Below are positions 50,814-63,612 of a stretch of DNA of 64,000 bases, piece after piece (the first letter of the stretch is position 1; each line of letters begins with the position of its first letter). The DNA lies in contig OX123199.2 in NCBI GenBank assembly GCA_944739405.2, positions 5,011,898 to 5,075,897 of the forward strand, given 5' to 3'. The notes under the pieces were generated by a model, which was given only the letters and a program-made list of their open reading frames with translations, was not told where the DNA came from and did no database searches. Both the position numbers and the translations under genes were made by a program. Source of the stretch: Euclidia mi (taxonomy: Eukaryota > Arthropoda > Insecta > Lepidoptera > Erebidae).

Positions 50814-53280
50814 CTGCAATAAAACGCAACATATTAATATTAAAAAATATACATCATACACGCTTAACATTATTCATGCATTATTTACTTTATTTGTACC
50901 ATTATCTGAGGAGTGGTGTGTTAATCTCCAATGAGGCACATGCATTATAGATGCTGATCTAATACATATTTATTCAGACTTTATTTAGAATAAATAAATA
51001 TAGAATCAGCCGAATACTAATAAATGTCTGACCAGACTAACATGCACCAATGTGCTTAAATTCGTACCAATCTGGACGTCAGAATGTCAGTTTTAAAATA
51101 GACGTGTATAATAATTAATTAATATGACCAAGGCAAACATTCAGCATATTATTATTAAATATTTAGTTATTTTAAAATGTATATTAACACGCGTATCGTT
51201 CGTGCTGGTGTATATTATTTTATTGCTGATAAATTCTGCGACTGGATTAATTCATCGTGACCGACATCCGTCGGGTAGATAAGGATACCTACATGGATTG
51301 ATGCAATACTTATGCTAAAATAGGGTAGTTTCCAGGGTCATAATAATTAAATTTTATTTAGTCCGTATTTTAGATTATAAAAAAATATTGGACACGTATT
51401 TTTGACGTGACAACGTCTTATAAATTGGTTTGCCGGGTGACACTTCAAGAAACTGCGTTACGCTCCGCTCACGTTATGCGCTCACAATGAGAGCGAGTGA
51501 GAGGCACGCGTCCCGCCTAAGAGCGAGAGAGACAGACATAAAAAGTGAAAGGCACGCGTCTTTCATCCTTCTTCCTACTATACGAATGAATATTCACATC
51601 ATAGATTATACACATTAAAATTATTTTACCACTCAAAGTCGTTGTCACGTAAAACTTTCGCCCGTATACCGACTTTACAGGCAACCAATTTTTTTTCTTT
51701 TTTCGATTAAATAAAATATAACAAAGATATAGCCCATTAAAGTTACGTGTGACGTCACCCCGTGCGAAAAAATGCAGCACGGCGTGACGTTATACGTAAC
51801 TTTAATGAGCTATATCTTGGTCATTTTTGGTTTAATTTACAAATAAAAAATACGAATCGCTTATTTCTCTATAGGATATCTATCTAAAGGACGGACTTAT
51901 AAAATTTTTTTCGTCAACTAGCCTATTACTTCGGATTTAGAGCTTACTGTCAAGCTACATAAAACCTCTGTATAGATAGGCCCTTCGGCATAACAGCAGT
52001 GCCGAATTAACACTGCTTGATGCCCTAACCAATCGGAGTTTGTGGGCCCCTGTTCAAAAGGACGGCATGTTGCTCTAGAAGCATTCAGAAGCAATTCATT
52101 GGACAGACATAACACAGTGTCGGCGGGGCAGGGATAGTGATTGACTCATTATATTTTGGTGTTGTGCCTGGTCCCCCAAAGACGTATTAAGCAGTTTAAC
52201 GAAAAAGAATGCAGTGACGGCTTTGAATATCTAGAACTTGCAAGACATTATGCAAGAGTTAGACAGAAGCCATTTTAAACTGCCCCTGCCACTTTACGTC
52301 ACCTCATTTACTTTGCGGTTATTTAATCTTCTTGTTTATTTGCTATTAAACTTATTAACTTATAACGAAACAGACAGAGCAACTGGCGTGTAGTTGTTGC
52401 ATACGCTGGTGGCAGTAATGATCGCCAGTGTAACCTCACTACCACAGTAGCCTCGCTACGCGGTTTACGCCCGGCGGCGGACTTAGCACTAAGTGCAGTT
52501 ACGAAGCTTATACTAAAACTTGTGCCGACGGCAAGCCCTAAGGCAAACACTGCATGAGCAATTGACGGTATTCACAGCGTACGAGCTACGTCAGTCATCC
52601 AAATAATTGGACAAGACAACAAACCCATCCATCCCTACAACTCGAACACACAGTTACATTAGTATTTGTAGGTTCAATTGAGCGTTACATTCTAAATATT
52701 CTCGAAGTAATAGCAATAGCTGATAGATAACATTCAATTTCTTTGTATATTCATTTATTTAATATTTTACTGTTTTATTATAGGTAAAGCCAATGGGAAA
52801 ATCACCACGCCTCTTCAAGTAATAAACCCCAAGGACTGTTAAAATTTTGTGATTAAAGAGTTCTTATGATGGTCAGACCAGAGACAAGTATCTATATGAA
52901 CTAAAGGTACTCCTTACATTTTTCTTTGAGCTATTTAATAAGCTGTACAATTATTATCATTCTTCAAGTAGGTATGTTAGCATTTTGTATTTTAAGTAGC
53001 TCAAATAGCTATAATTAATTAATTATACAACGTATATAGGTAGGTATGGTATATTGTCTTCACATAGACACAATGAATTACCTGCATAAAAATATAGGCT
53101 ATTTACATTTTTTTTTACTTTAATTAAAGTTCCAATAAGCGCTATTTACATATTATTATTACCTACTTCTAAAAGAGCCCGGTAATCGAATCTGCGGGCT
53201 AGCTATCAATTAACTACGGAATTCAATATTCGATCTATAGATAGATATGTAGATTTCAGTTTCGTTTTTGACATAAGTTC
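50814..53280. other. 5' of ClC exon 1; one hairpin, no gene
   Basis: A long imperfect inverted repeat at 51724-51822 (AAGATATAGCCCATTAAAGT...GTGACGTCACCCCGTGC and its complement, ~42-bp arms, short loop). The rest shows no gene. Confidence 0.5.
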
Positions 53281-53431
53281 CATACAAAATAATATGTCAA
53301 ACACGAATCTCTAATCTCAAAATCCATGTATGGATCGAATATTGAAAATGGCCGTAAAAAGCGGCCGGTTTCAATATTCGATCTATCCATGGATTTTGAG
53401 ATTAGAGATTCGTGTTTGACATATTTTGTAT
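53281..53431. mobile_element. long-hairpin MITE, ~65-bp arms
   Basis: ACAAAATAATATGTCAAACACG ... TTGAAAATGGCCG at the left mirrors CGGCCGG...TTTGACATATTTTGT at the right, nearly perfect through TCTCTAATCTCAAAATCCA. Fragments of the same family at 56085-56105 and 43660-43715. Confidence 0.85.
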
Positions 53432-53609
53432 GGAGCTACTGCTTCAAATTTTGAGCCCATTCAAATTTTACTAATCAAATGTTTCCAAGGGGCCCCGACT
53501 GTGAGTCGTTCTGTTCTGCATTAGAATTCTAAACTACTAGTCTTGTTTCTTTCTTTTTAGTTTTTATTTAAGTTATTTTTGTCACGTATTTTTTTAAATT
53601 ATTTTTTAC

Positions 53610-54115
53610 GCAGTCGGGTTTTTTGTTTTTCTTTAAATATTTTTTTTTTTATTTTATACTTTTTAGTTATTCACTGCTTATTTGTTTGTTTATCGTTTAT
53701 ACTTGAAGTAAAAACTTAAATCAATAAGTAACAACATTAGCGAGAATGATTGTTTTGTTAAACAACTTTAAATCGTTATATATTCTAAACTATTATTTTA
53801 AATGAAAAATGATAAAAGGAACCTAAAGATGATTTTAAAATACCTATTCAACGACACCCCACATGACATAGTTCATCGACATTTCTGTTTTTCATTTTGA
53901 CAATATGGCGTCTGGTTGACGCCGTGGTGAATTTTGACAACTGTCATGTCTTTAGTGACACTCGCAAGTTTAAGACGAATCGATTGACGTAAGAATCATC
54001 AAAATCGGCCTACGCATTTGGTCTCTAGAACGCCACATAGAAACAAACATACATACATACATACATAGACTGATAAACACATTACCCTCCTTTGCGTCGC
54101 GCAGTCGGGTAAAAA
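53610..54115. repeat. repeat with CGCAGTCGGGT at both ends
   Basis: ACGCAGTCGGGTTTTTTG near 53610 and GCGCAGTCGGGTAAAAAC at 54099-54115, with an (ACAT)n run at 54046-54066. Direct orientation of the repeated motif; a class of interspersed repeat I cannot name. Confidence 0.4.
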
Positions 54116-54789
54116 CGAACCTAAATTCTCAATCTCAGGCTTGGGTCTATAAAAAAAAATCTAAGAAAATGGATAGATCTCATATTGAATTCAGCGGTTA
54201 AATATAATTAATTTAGCGATAACATTGCGCGATGAACGCCATAATTATAGTGCATTCTAATAATCAAATTGTGTAATCAACCACGTAATACGTGCGAAAT
54301 GTTGTATTTACATTTTGCGTAGCTTTCAAATGCACGTTAAAATTATTTGCAGCTTCTACTATCGAATTGATAGACAGCCACAATGCGAAATTAAATTCAT
54401 TGATAAGTATTTCGATAAATCAAAATATTGGGAAATACATGCACAGACAGCTACTTTATAACTGTACAATGAAATATGAACACTAGATTGAAATCGAGAA
54501 GTGCCGGATTATTAACTCCATTTTACCAACAATATTGTTGGTCTGAATTTTAGATTTAACAGCTGAACTTTTAATCTATATTTTGCTGTGCATTGTACGA
54601 TATTTTATTATGCTATAAGATTGATGAAGATATTTGCTACCCAGCTAAAAATAGCTTGTAAGAACCGGCATTTTTCAGTGATCCATCAATTAGATATTAT
54701 CATGTTACGATGATTTATTGAAACAAATATTTGACTCGTAGAAACCATCTGGAGCTGAAACAGTAGCCACTAACGTTACTCCAGTTGTC

Positions 54790-55190
54790 ATTGTCATCTA
54801 GCTGCTGTAGTCCACTGCTCGATATGGGCCTCTCTAATATAACAACGTACGTATTGCAGTTTCTAATCAATTATCAAGTAAAGTATATGGATTTTGCCGC
54901 AAGTTGTTAAGAGCTGCCTGTCATTGGGCACGGGCCTTTTCTTATGAAAAGGTTGAGGCCATAGACCACGACGTTGGCCAAGTGCAAATACAGACTTCAC
55001 ATGCATTTCGAGAACATAATGAAGAACTCTCAGACAATAGGGTTACTTCGCGATGTTTTCTTTTACCGTTTAGCAAGCGATGATTAACAATTTAATACGC
55101 ATAAAAGTTACTGCGCGCCTTGGATTTGAACCCGAGTCTCTCTGGTAGCAGTTTGTTAGTATCTCCACTAGGCCATCGCTGCACCTGAGC
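54790..55190 (-). mobile_element. tRNA-derived SINE, reversed, degraded
   Basis: On the minus strand: GCAGCGATGGCCTAGTGG-type head, B box GGGTTCAAATCC, then the body with AACATCGCGAAGTAACC and the GGCCCGTGCCC tail near 54930; a separate SINE tail lies at 54800-54840. Same family as 7217-7533. Confidence 0.75.
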
Positions 55191-55653
55191 TATCCATACT
55201 GTAAAATAACTGCAGTGGGAGATTTGAGGCGATCAGTAGTTTTGGCTGTACCTTGTCTGTACGTCAGACAGTAGCGCAAGAATTATTATTAATATATTAA
55301 TTTATACAGATAGGTGTACCGTCACACACACTGCACCTAACAAGTTCATAATAAAACTCTTCGTCAAAACTGTGTACCATCGTCGCTGTTGGTAAAGATA
55401 GCAAATACCTATACTATCCAAAACCTGCATTTTTAATGACAAATTATTTAATAGAGTCTTAGTAATACATAGTGTTCCAAAGCTGTTACGGTAATTGCAT
55501 AACGAGTGGGTAAAAAGACGATGAAATGAAAGTTACTTTGACTTTAATTAACTTCTTTGCATAGCTGTTGCCTGTGAATGTTTCAAGGAAAGTAAGTTAT
55601 TTATTTCAAGTATATTGTGGCAGTTTTAAACGAACGCAACACTTTTAATTCTC

Positions 55654-55834
55654 TCTATACTAATATTGTAAAGTTGGAGAGATTGTTTGTTTGTTTGGAC
55701 ACGCTAATCTCAGTTACTACCTAGGTACTGAATTATTATTTTTATATCGGATAGCCCCTTTATCGCTAGGAGTGACGGGTAAAGATCGGGGGCAGTGGTC
55801 CTAAAAACGCGGGCGTAACCGCGGGCTCTGATAG
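55654..55834 (+). mobile_element. degraded small Helitron
   Basis: TCTATACTAATATTGTAAAG start, GACACGCTAATCTCAG and GCGGGCGTAACCGCGGGCTC near the end, terminal GATAG instead of CTAG before T. Matches the 5' part of the 20424 element. Confidence 0.55.
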
Positions 55835-58800
55835 TAACTAATAAAGCAACACGATATTTCAATTTTGCTCTGTCTGTGTGATCGTTATCTATTAAGGAAG
55901 CAAAATTTTAATGCATTCATCTTAAAGCGATACGTAAATGTTACCAGTTCAAAGATTTTAGATATAGCTATCGGTAATTTTCATAACTAACGCCTTACCT
56001 ACATAAACTCAGACTTTAAAGGCGGCACGCAAGTCAAAAACTGTCAGAAACTAATCTAAAATCTACAGATCTATCTATAGTTCGAATATTGAAAATGGCC
56101 GTAGGAGTGTCAATAGGACGATTTGGCCTACTATACCACGCTGGCCAGACAGGTTGGCAAAGAGTTTGATGTCGAATTTCCCATCTATTTTTCAATTATA
56201 TAATTTGCTTCGTATATTTTCCTAAGTCGACTCTTGCGACACCCACCAAGAATGAAATGAGGTCGTAACACTTTGTATGCCTAATCCGTAACTAGTTACA
56301 CCGATTTGATAGCCTTGTCAAGGCATAGAATTTCAGATAGTATTCTTACGTATTATTTGTATACTCTTTGGATAGTATTATGGCTATGACGAATATCGTT
56401 GTGACATTATAAGGAACTCTCAATTATTAGACGTAATTTATTTAGAAGACTTTTGGGAAGAGACGTCTTAAGAACTTCTATAATGTAGTTTTAAGGAACT
56501 CATTCTCTTTTGGCACAACTTTAAATCGGTTATTTCTCATTGGAATACTACCTGCAGGTAACAGGAGTATTTCGGAATATTTGTCATATATAACTGCAGA
56601 GCATGTTGGTTAGGTACCTATATGAGAATAAGATTCAGGACGAATCTTTATTGGTGCCTATTCAGGCACTAGGTACTGGGCGCGGATGCGACTGATTAAG
56701 TGATTACTTAATAGAATTAGATTACACATCGCCTGGGTGCAATTGGTCCCGGACACACTATTACAGTAACTAGGTACAATCTGAACTCCAGCCCTTATGC
56801 TCAAGACGTATACATATAGAACAGCCTAGATGAAAACGCACCCCGCTTTTTGCGACGTGCATCTAAACAGTTTCGAGAGTTTACTCGAGACTACTTAATA
56901 AGTAACAAAGTGGAGTAAAAAGAGAGGCAACTCGAAAGTAAGTAGATATTAAAAATACTTATATTACTTTGCAAAGTACACTAGAGGTGCATTGTAGGCA
57001 CACGCCTTTCATAAATCTCACGCGACAAAATATGCTTGTGTACAAAACTAGAATATATTGAAGCGATCATTCCAGAAGTTACCTGCTGCATACAAACGAA
57101 ACTGAACGAAAAGAGCAATGGATCATTTAAGTATCTCTCAGGAAACGTCAACTGCTACAATTTTAAACTGCATTTGTATGCGCAACAAGTGTATAAGTTT
57201 ATTCGACTGATAGGTGTTAGGTGTAAACAAAACATCCACTATTCTACCTGTTACAGAGTATAGCGAGGTCTTGAACATTTGCTCCAAGATCACCGAGTTG
57301 TTCTAAACCCCTATGGTTTTATTCAGATCTCCCCCAGACGTGTACGTACGGTGCGCCGCGAGCCGCGACAAAGCCGGTTTTATAATGCAGATGCGACTAT
57401 TAAAATTATTACGTCATCATAAGATAGAAGATCTAAGGCAAACGCTTAAGTAAGACACAATATGATGCAACAATCTGTCTATTTTTAACCACATATTTCT
57501 CTTTCCAACTTACAAACTAAAGATAATTCGAGCGCAATTTTGGTTGTCAAAGAAATTATTCTAATACTTCAGTAGCTTCATAATCTAAGTGTGGACTATG
57601 CTTATTGTATTCTACTTGCAAGTTTTATAAATATAGCCACTGAACTACTACTATTACGTATTTAACGAGGGGACCGATACGACCGGAGGCGCGCCAACGC
57701 ACGGCGAACTGCGATGAATAGATTGACGCTCTACCTCACATTGTCACTGAAGGGCATCTGGTTCAACTATTGGTAAACTTATTTAATATTCATGTATGAT
57801 ATTTATAGAATATATTATTTTAACAGTAGTTTTACAAAAACTTGTTATAACATTGTGTAATACTTTAATATGGAAATAATGTTGATTTAATAAATATTTT
57901 ATGTCTTGTGCTCTCATTTTAATTCTTTTATAAATTTTGACTAACACCTTATTTCTGATGGGTGTTGAAGAATATTTGTGTTTACCAGTGTACTTATGAA
58001 TAAAATTTTGTTTGTAGACTTGTTTCTTTCCACTTTCCTGTCGAGTCAACATAAAAGAATTGGTAGTACAATTGTATTCTTTTGAGTAGACTTTGTTCCG
58101 CAAAATGTGTAAATGTAAATCCAAGTATGTTAATAGAGATGAAATGAGAAACCAACTCAAGCATAAAGCAAAACTGTGAAAGTAAATTGTATGTATGAGT
58201 ATGTAGAACAGGATTTCTTAAAACTGGGGCTGATGGAACCCTTTGTGGTCATGGGACCAAACAGACATCAAAAATACCGCTTGAGTCAATAAAAAAGAAA
58301 GTCTAAAATCTTGCTTGCCATATAGAAAACTCGCTTAACACTGTATTAATTTAATAACAATAAGAAATTTGAATTTGTAGGGGGTTTATGTTAGTATGAT
58401 GAGATGAGTTACATTTTACAAGCAGTCCATGATAAAAAAGAGTTTAAGAAACCCTGAGCTAAGACTTATGAAAACACTAGAAATAATTTTATTTACCTAG
58501 TACCACATTTAGTCCATTATTTTAACAATATAGTAAAGAAGGATAACAAAAATGTTTGAGGATTAGGTATTATGTTACAATGAGATTCATTTAATGATTA
58601 AGTTTGGTGATTCAGAAAACATATTAAATATATTGCAAACTGTAATTATTTATAATTGCCTACAATATCATCAGTTTTATTGTTTTATTAATTAATCAAA
58701 ATAAATTTTAAGTATTGGAATAAGAAATATACAAGTCATTTGAAACTGTTATAGGTACTTAGTTATATTTATGGGATCATATAGTAACAGAAAATCTAAT

Positions 58801-59864
58801 GAATAAATTATGTTATAAATGTTTCAGGCCATTTACACCCACATCTAGTCATCCAATGGCTTTATAATAATTCTGCACCATTATACACAATTCATATCTA
58901 CATGACTAAAATACTATTATTTAATGACTATAATAATGATCTAATGGTATTTAAAGAAATCAAATGCAATACCTTTGAAGATTCTAGTTCTCAGTCAAAA
59001 ATGTTCTGTGAGTAGTGTGAGTACAGTTTTATCATAATCTAATAATCCCACTATCCTTGAAGTTTCATGGTATGCGAAGCTTGTATAAATTTACTGGAAA
59101 CATAAATATTATATAATTATCTCATTTTTGTTAGTTAATTATAATATCCATCAAACAAAACAGTATCATTAAAATATGATTATGTGAGTCACAGCAGGTA
59201 CTAGTCGTCATTAGTTTAGTGTCACGACTTCGGTAAAGAATTTATATACAAGGGTAAACGATAAGCAAATGTTAACGACAATTTAGAAAGTTAAAAGTTA
59301 TAGACAATTTGATAGTTTTCAATTCCATATATTTACTCACCACTTAGTAAAAGTTACGTAGAACTAATACATAAGACGGATTGATACTGCTGCCTGGTTT
59401 TATTCAACAACTGACAACAACACTTAATCGTAGCTCGTAACGCCCCTTTATTAAATAGATTTACACTTTTCTACAATATACTGACGGTGATCCACTCACT
59501 ACCATTAAAACTAATTATACAGAACTTTAATATTTATTGACAAACAATAAATATTAAACGTAAAAAAATACAAGCTGACACCAATATACGAATAATACGT
59601 TCGTGTCACATAGAAACTGTAAAACTAACCTAAAACCTAACAAAGCAACATTATCATAAACTTGTGTAGTAAACACTAAGTTAGCGATCACATAGTATCG
59701 ATAAAATAATATACTCTTCAACGTTGTATGGTGAACAGTTTCTGGAAACTGCAGCTAAATTATTAATCTAAAAAGAATCTAAAATTCTAAATTAATTTGA
59801 CATGTCATACATAAGCATAATAATATCATTCTGCATTTGGATACACGCAAAAATCTTACAACCA
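55835..59864. other. no recognisable gene
   Basis: A degraded SINE copy (GGCCTACTATACCACGCTGG) at 56115-56290 and the possible promoter at 57250-57385. The remainder is AT-rich with no coding signal I trust. Confidence 0.4.
57250..57385 (-). promoter_or_regulatory. possible minus-strand core promoter with TATA box
   Basis: On the minus strand TATAAAA (57378-57384) is followed within 30 nt by a CpG-rich block and, about 130 nt on, by CAG|GTAGAA, a usable donor. It lies upstream of ClC exon 1, which needs an untranslated first exon. The position fits, but nothing proves transcription. Confidence 0.18.
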
Positions 59865-59875
59865 ACTTACAACTA

Positions 59876-60742
59876 ATGATGTTCGAATCTGCTATTTATC
59901 AATCGCATGCTATGAACTATATGCTAAATTTTTTTAGCATGCTATTAAAAATGCTATAATATATCATGCTATCGTGCGAAGCGTCAACACCCTTCGTGTG
60001 ACCGCTAGTTTTAGCACATGTACTTACGATTTAGCGCGCTGTCACGCTATCTATATTTGAACGTAGGTTAATATAGCGTCGACAAACATGCTATTTGCCT
60101 AACGAGTCTGAAGACTTAACGCGTGGTGTGGGGCAGATAACATGGTGAACGGTAATGTTAAACATGAATAAACAATACATATACATATTTGTACATTTCT
60201 TCTAAGTATAAAATGTAATCATTATGCACAACAAACTAATATTAACCAACTTATTAATAATAAATAAGTCAATTAATTTTCCTTCATACTTTTCAGGCTT
60301 AGGACTGTATATAATTATATTGAGTTATTTAAATCATTTTAACACACATGTTACACAGATAATTCATAGATACACAGTGTTAGTAATTTATTACAGATTT
60401 TTTTAATCAAACACAAAACACTTAACTTTTGAGAACGTAAAATAACTCGCGAACTTATATGCCTACTTAAATCGCGCGAGCCAACGAACAGCTAAAATTC
60501 ACGCGCTACGCAAGTTCACGTCTAGCTGCTCGCGTTAGCACGCGAAGACTGATCGCAAATATCGCAATTCGCAGCGCTGCGAACGTGCAAAGTGCGATAT
60601 GCCGTCGCGTCGGCGCGATGTTTGATTCTATATGCTATATGCTATTTTATAGCACGAACGTGAGCCGACTGAACTTGCTATTAGATGCGAAATAAAATTA
60701 GCGTGCTGTGCTATTGTGCTATATGCTATATTAACCACCATT
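59876..60742. mobile_element. 867-bp unclassified insertion with 12-bp duplication
   Basis: ACTTACAACTAA occurs at 59865-59876 and 60743-60754. Between them are many ATGCTA/TATAGC repeats near both ends and a CpG-rich core (60440-60620). No ORF of note and no terminal repeat match to other elements here. Confidence 0.5.
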
Positions 60743-60754
60743 ACTTACAACTAA

Positions 60755-62224
60755 AGTTCCTTACAAAACCACAAAGATTATCGTCAATAGTGATGTGCCA
60801 TAGGATTCGATAGAATAATTATATTTCAACAATATTTTTTATATATTTTCAATTTTTATCAGACTGTGTACTAAATCACTTGATGAACGTAGGCCGGGAA
60901 CTATACTATTAGTTACGATTGAACCTGGTCTTAAAGTAAAGAACCTGGTAGTATATAGATGAAATGAAATGAAATGAAATGAAAAATTGTTTATTGCTTT
61001 CACAACCAAACAAACATAGTTATAGGCATACAGAAACACAAAAATACAAAAAAAAAGAATAGAACATCGATGTCATATTCACGATAAACATATCAGGGTT
61101 AGGTCGTGATGGCAATAGGATCCCGTTCAGCATGATACCAGACATGCTGGCACTGATTTTCTACGGGACCCTAATAGTGAACTCACGAAGGCGCAAAGCA
61201 GTGGCCAAATACGATGAAGATGATACATAATTATAGATACATTATCAAAAACTTAACATGCCTAAGTCTTAAAATAATAACATCACGCATTAACGGTGCG
61301 GGCGCGGGGGCCATGAGGCAGGGTCGACGTCGCTTCAACTGGGGGAAGAAAGAGACAACCGACCCTTGCGACCGACAGACCGCTCACCGCACGCGTCGCG
61401 CATACGCGCGCTGCGCTGCAAATTTACAAGATCGTAGTACAATAACGAAAACATTAAATTATAAAATTAAATAGCTTTATCAGCCGTACTATTAATAGTG
61501 TAGCACATTTACTTTTTAAAATAAAAATCATCAAAGTCGTTACATCTCGTTGTTTAACACTAATAACACTTTGGATCGTCGAGGAACTAATTGTTTACCA
61601 ACAGTTGACAGCGGAGCCCGATGGCCACACTCCATAGGTAAGTGTACATAAATAATTAACAATAGCTAAGTACCAAACTATAACATAAGAACAGTGAGAA
61701 ATAAAGTGTCGTGTCAGTTATAAAGCCCTCATAAGAAAAAATACAATTGAATAAATTCATTTTAAAATAAGAATAGGTATTTAATAATTTCAGGTCACCC
61801 GCCCGCTTTGCAGTCGGGAAGTCAACCAGCCTTCTAAGTGAAGTGAAAAGCCACAGCCAGAAACGCCACTCCCGCCCAAGAAACAGCCACCTACATCAGC
61901 TAAATTTGTAATAGTTATTTTGTTTTTCTATTCATATATACTACATAACAGTAATATAGACATATTTGACATTCCCACATTCGCCACATACACACACACA
62001 CATACACACACACATACACACACACACATAAACAGACCCAACCAGTACCTGCATCCACGCGCAGCTCCACTTCTAGCATAGCATTCCTCAGTATCATATA
62101 AATGACGTGTTCAAATTAACCATATTTAGCTTCCGTTGCGCGTCAGTAAGATATCTACGCAAATGAATTTTAAAAGTACCAATTGTTGTTAGATGAAGCC
62201 TGTGGATGAAGTTCAAACAGCAAA
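60755..62224. other. spacer with LINE tail, GC-rich patch and CA repeat
   Basis: (GAAAT)n at 60959-60981 followed by AATTGTTTATTGC resembles the reversed 3' end of a CR1-type LINE. A GC-rich patch at 61290-61435 and (CA)n at 61987-62030. No gene assigned. Confidence 0.45.
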
Positions 62225-63612
62225 TCTATACATATAATAAAATGGTAGGAAAGTCAAAACTGTACATTGATTTTTTTTTTTAAACAATACTTGGGGTGTG
62301 ATGTACTATCGATACCGAGGCCAAAACTATAGATTTTAGAAGTTTTGACTGTTTGTCTGTTTATCTGTTTATCTGTTTGTCCTTATATCCGGGATAAAGT
62401 AAAAAAGTACTGCATGGATTTACTTCAAATTTGGCACAAATATTATCAAAAAGTCGGGTCACCACATAGGCTACATATTATCACGCTATGACCTACAGGG
62501 AACGAGCAGAGAACCTTTATTTCTTCAACGCATTCTGTAACAACGTGTAATGTAACAATGCATATTTGAATGTTGTTATTATGTTAACTATGCTATAAGC
62601 TAGCTTTACACTATAAGAATCACGCAATTTAAGTAACTTAGGCTGATAAAAATAATTATTTGGATATAAGTAGAATTAAGACAATTTTAATGCAGCGCCA
62701 TCTAAGAGAGTTTAAAAACATCAAGTCGAATTACATGTGTAAGCCCTTTTTGGATATAAATAATTTAAATTTGAACATGTTGGCGACGTTAATAGTTGTT
62801 TTCAAAAGTCATAGATGGAGTTGTACATTTTCTTCTTAAAATTTTATTTTTGTTAGTTGAAGTTATTTAATTAATTAACTACACCATCGCCACACTTGAT
62901 TGCTTACATCATTTCTGTCAGAATAAGCAGTAATGGAGTTAGTACAAAATAAACATTTTGGTCACATTGGTGTAATTATTGCTTCTTAATTAATATATTT
63001 TCATGTCGCATGTAAACTTGCTTTAAATTGTCTTCCGGGATATACATATAGCACGTACCTTTGTTTGGATTAACTGTATATAAACATTAGTGAGATGTGG
63101 AACTAGCTAGATTATTTTTACTCACACACAGCCACATTTATTGTTACGTCTGAAGCGGTTTGGCGGATACTGATGTTCTCTATACATGAGAAGCATCCTA
63201 CCGTAATGCATTTACACGACCACCTAGAGGACGGCCAGCGCATATATTTTGATCCCGACAGCGTTGCTGAGCACTTGGAAAATCCGCGTCAAACAATTCT
63301 CTTGGCATTTTTCAGGCTCTGTAAAATCGATCAGTTTGGGAGGTCCCTTACGTATGACGAGATGCCTTCATATTACACGTACGACAAGCAAAAGGGCGTA
63401 TTTAACCGACGTTGACGAGGAGGTGCTGTGGAAGGTTTTCCGGGAAGTTTCAAGGACACCGCATTTTGTAGAGTTTATACCGTACACACAAATAATGTCG
63501 CATGCTATTTCCTGCGGTTGTTACTTCACACGGTCCGAAGCCCAACGTCTTCGCCTTTCTGAGGACATTTGATGGCTTGGAGTATCCCACTTACCGCACA
63601 GCCTGCGTAGTA
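62225..63612 (+). mobile_element. Helitron with decayed helicase, copy 2 (partial)
   Basis: Starts TCTATACATATAATAAAATG and is nearly identical to copy 1 from 37507 to about 38885. Copy 2 diverges abruptly after CTTACCGCACAGC (63602). Confidence 0.85.
63150..63600 (+). pseudogene. Helitron Rep/Hel linker region, copy 2
   Basis: HEKHPTVMHLHDHLEDGQRI, AEHLENPRQTILLAFFRLCK and GRSLTYDEMPSYYTYDKQKG, then a frameshift into DVDEEVLWKVFREVSRTPHF. It keeps YYTYD where copy 1 has lost a codon, so it is slightly better preserved. No helicase motifs follow before divergence. Confidence 0.85.

Noticed and set aside
61214..61474. Short GC-rich open frame as a gene
   Set aside because: Open because of GC content in a 150-bp patch; no codon bias or homology that I recognise. 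Noted only as a GC-rich patch.
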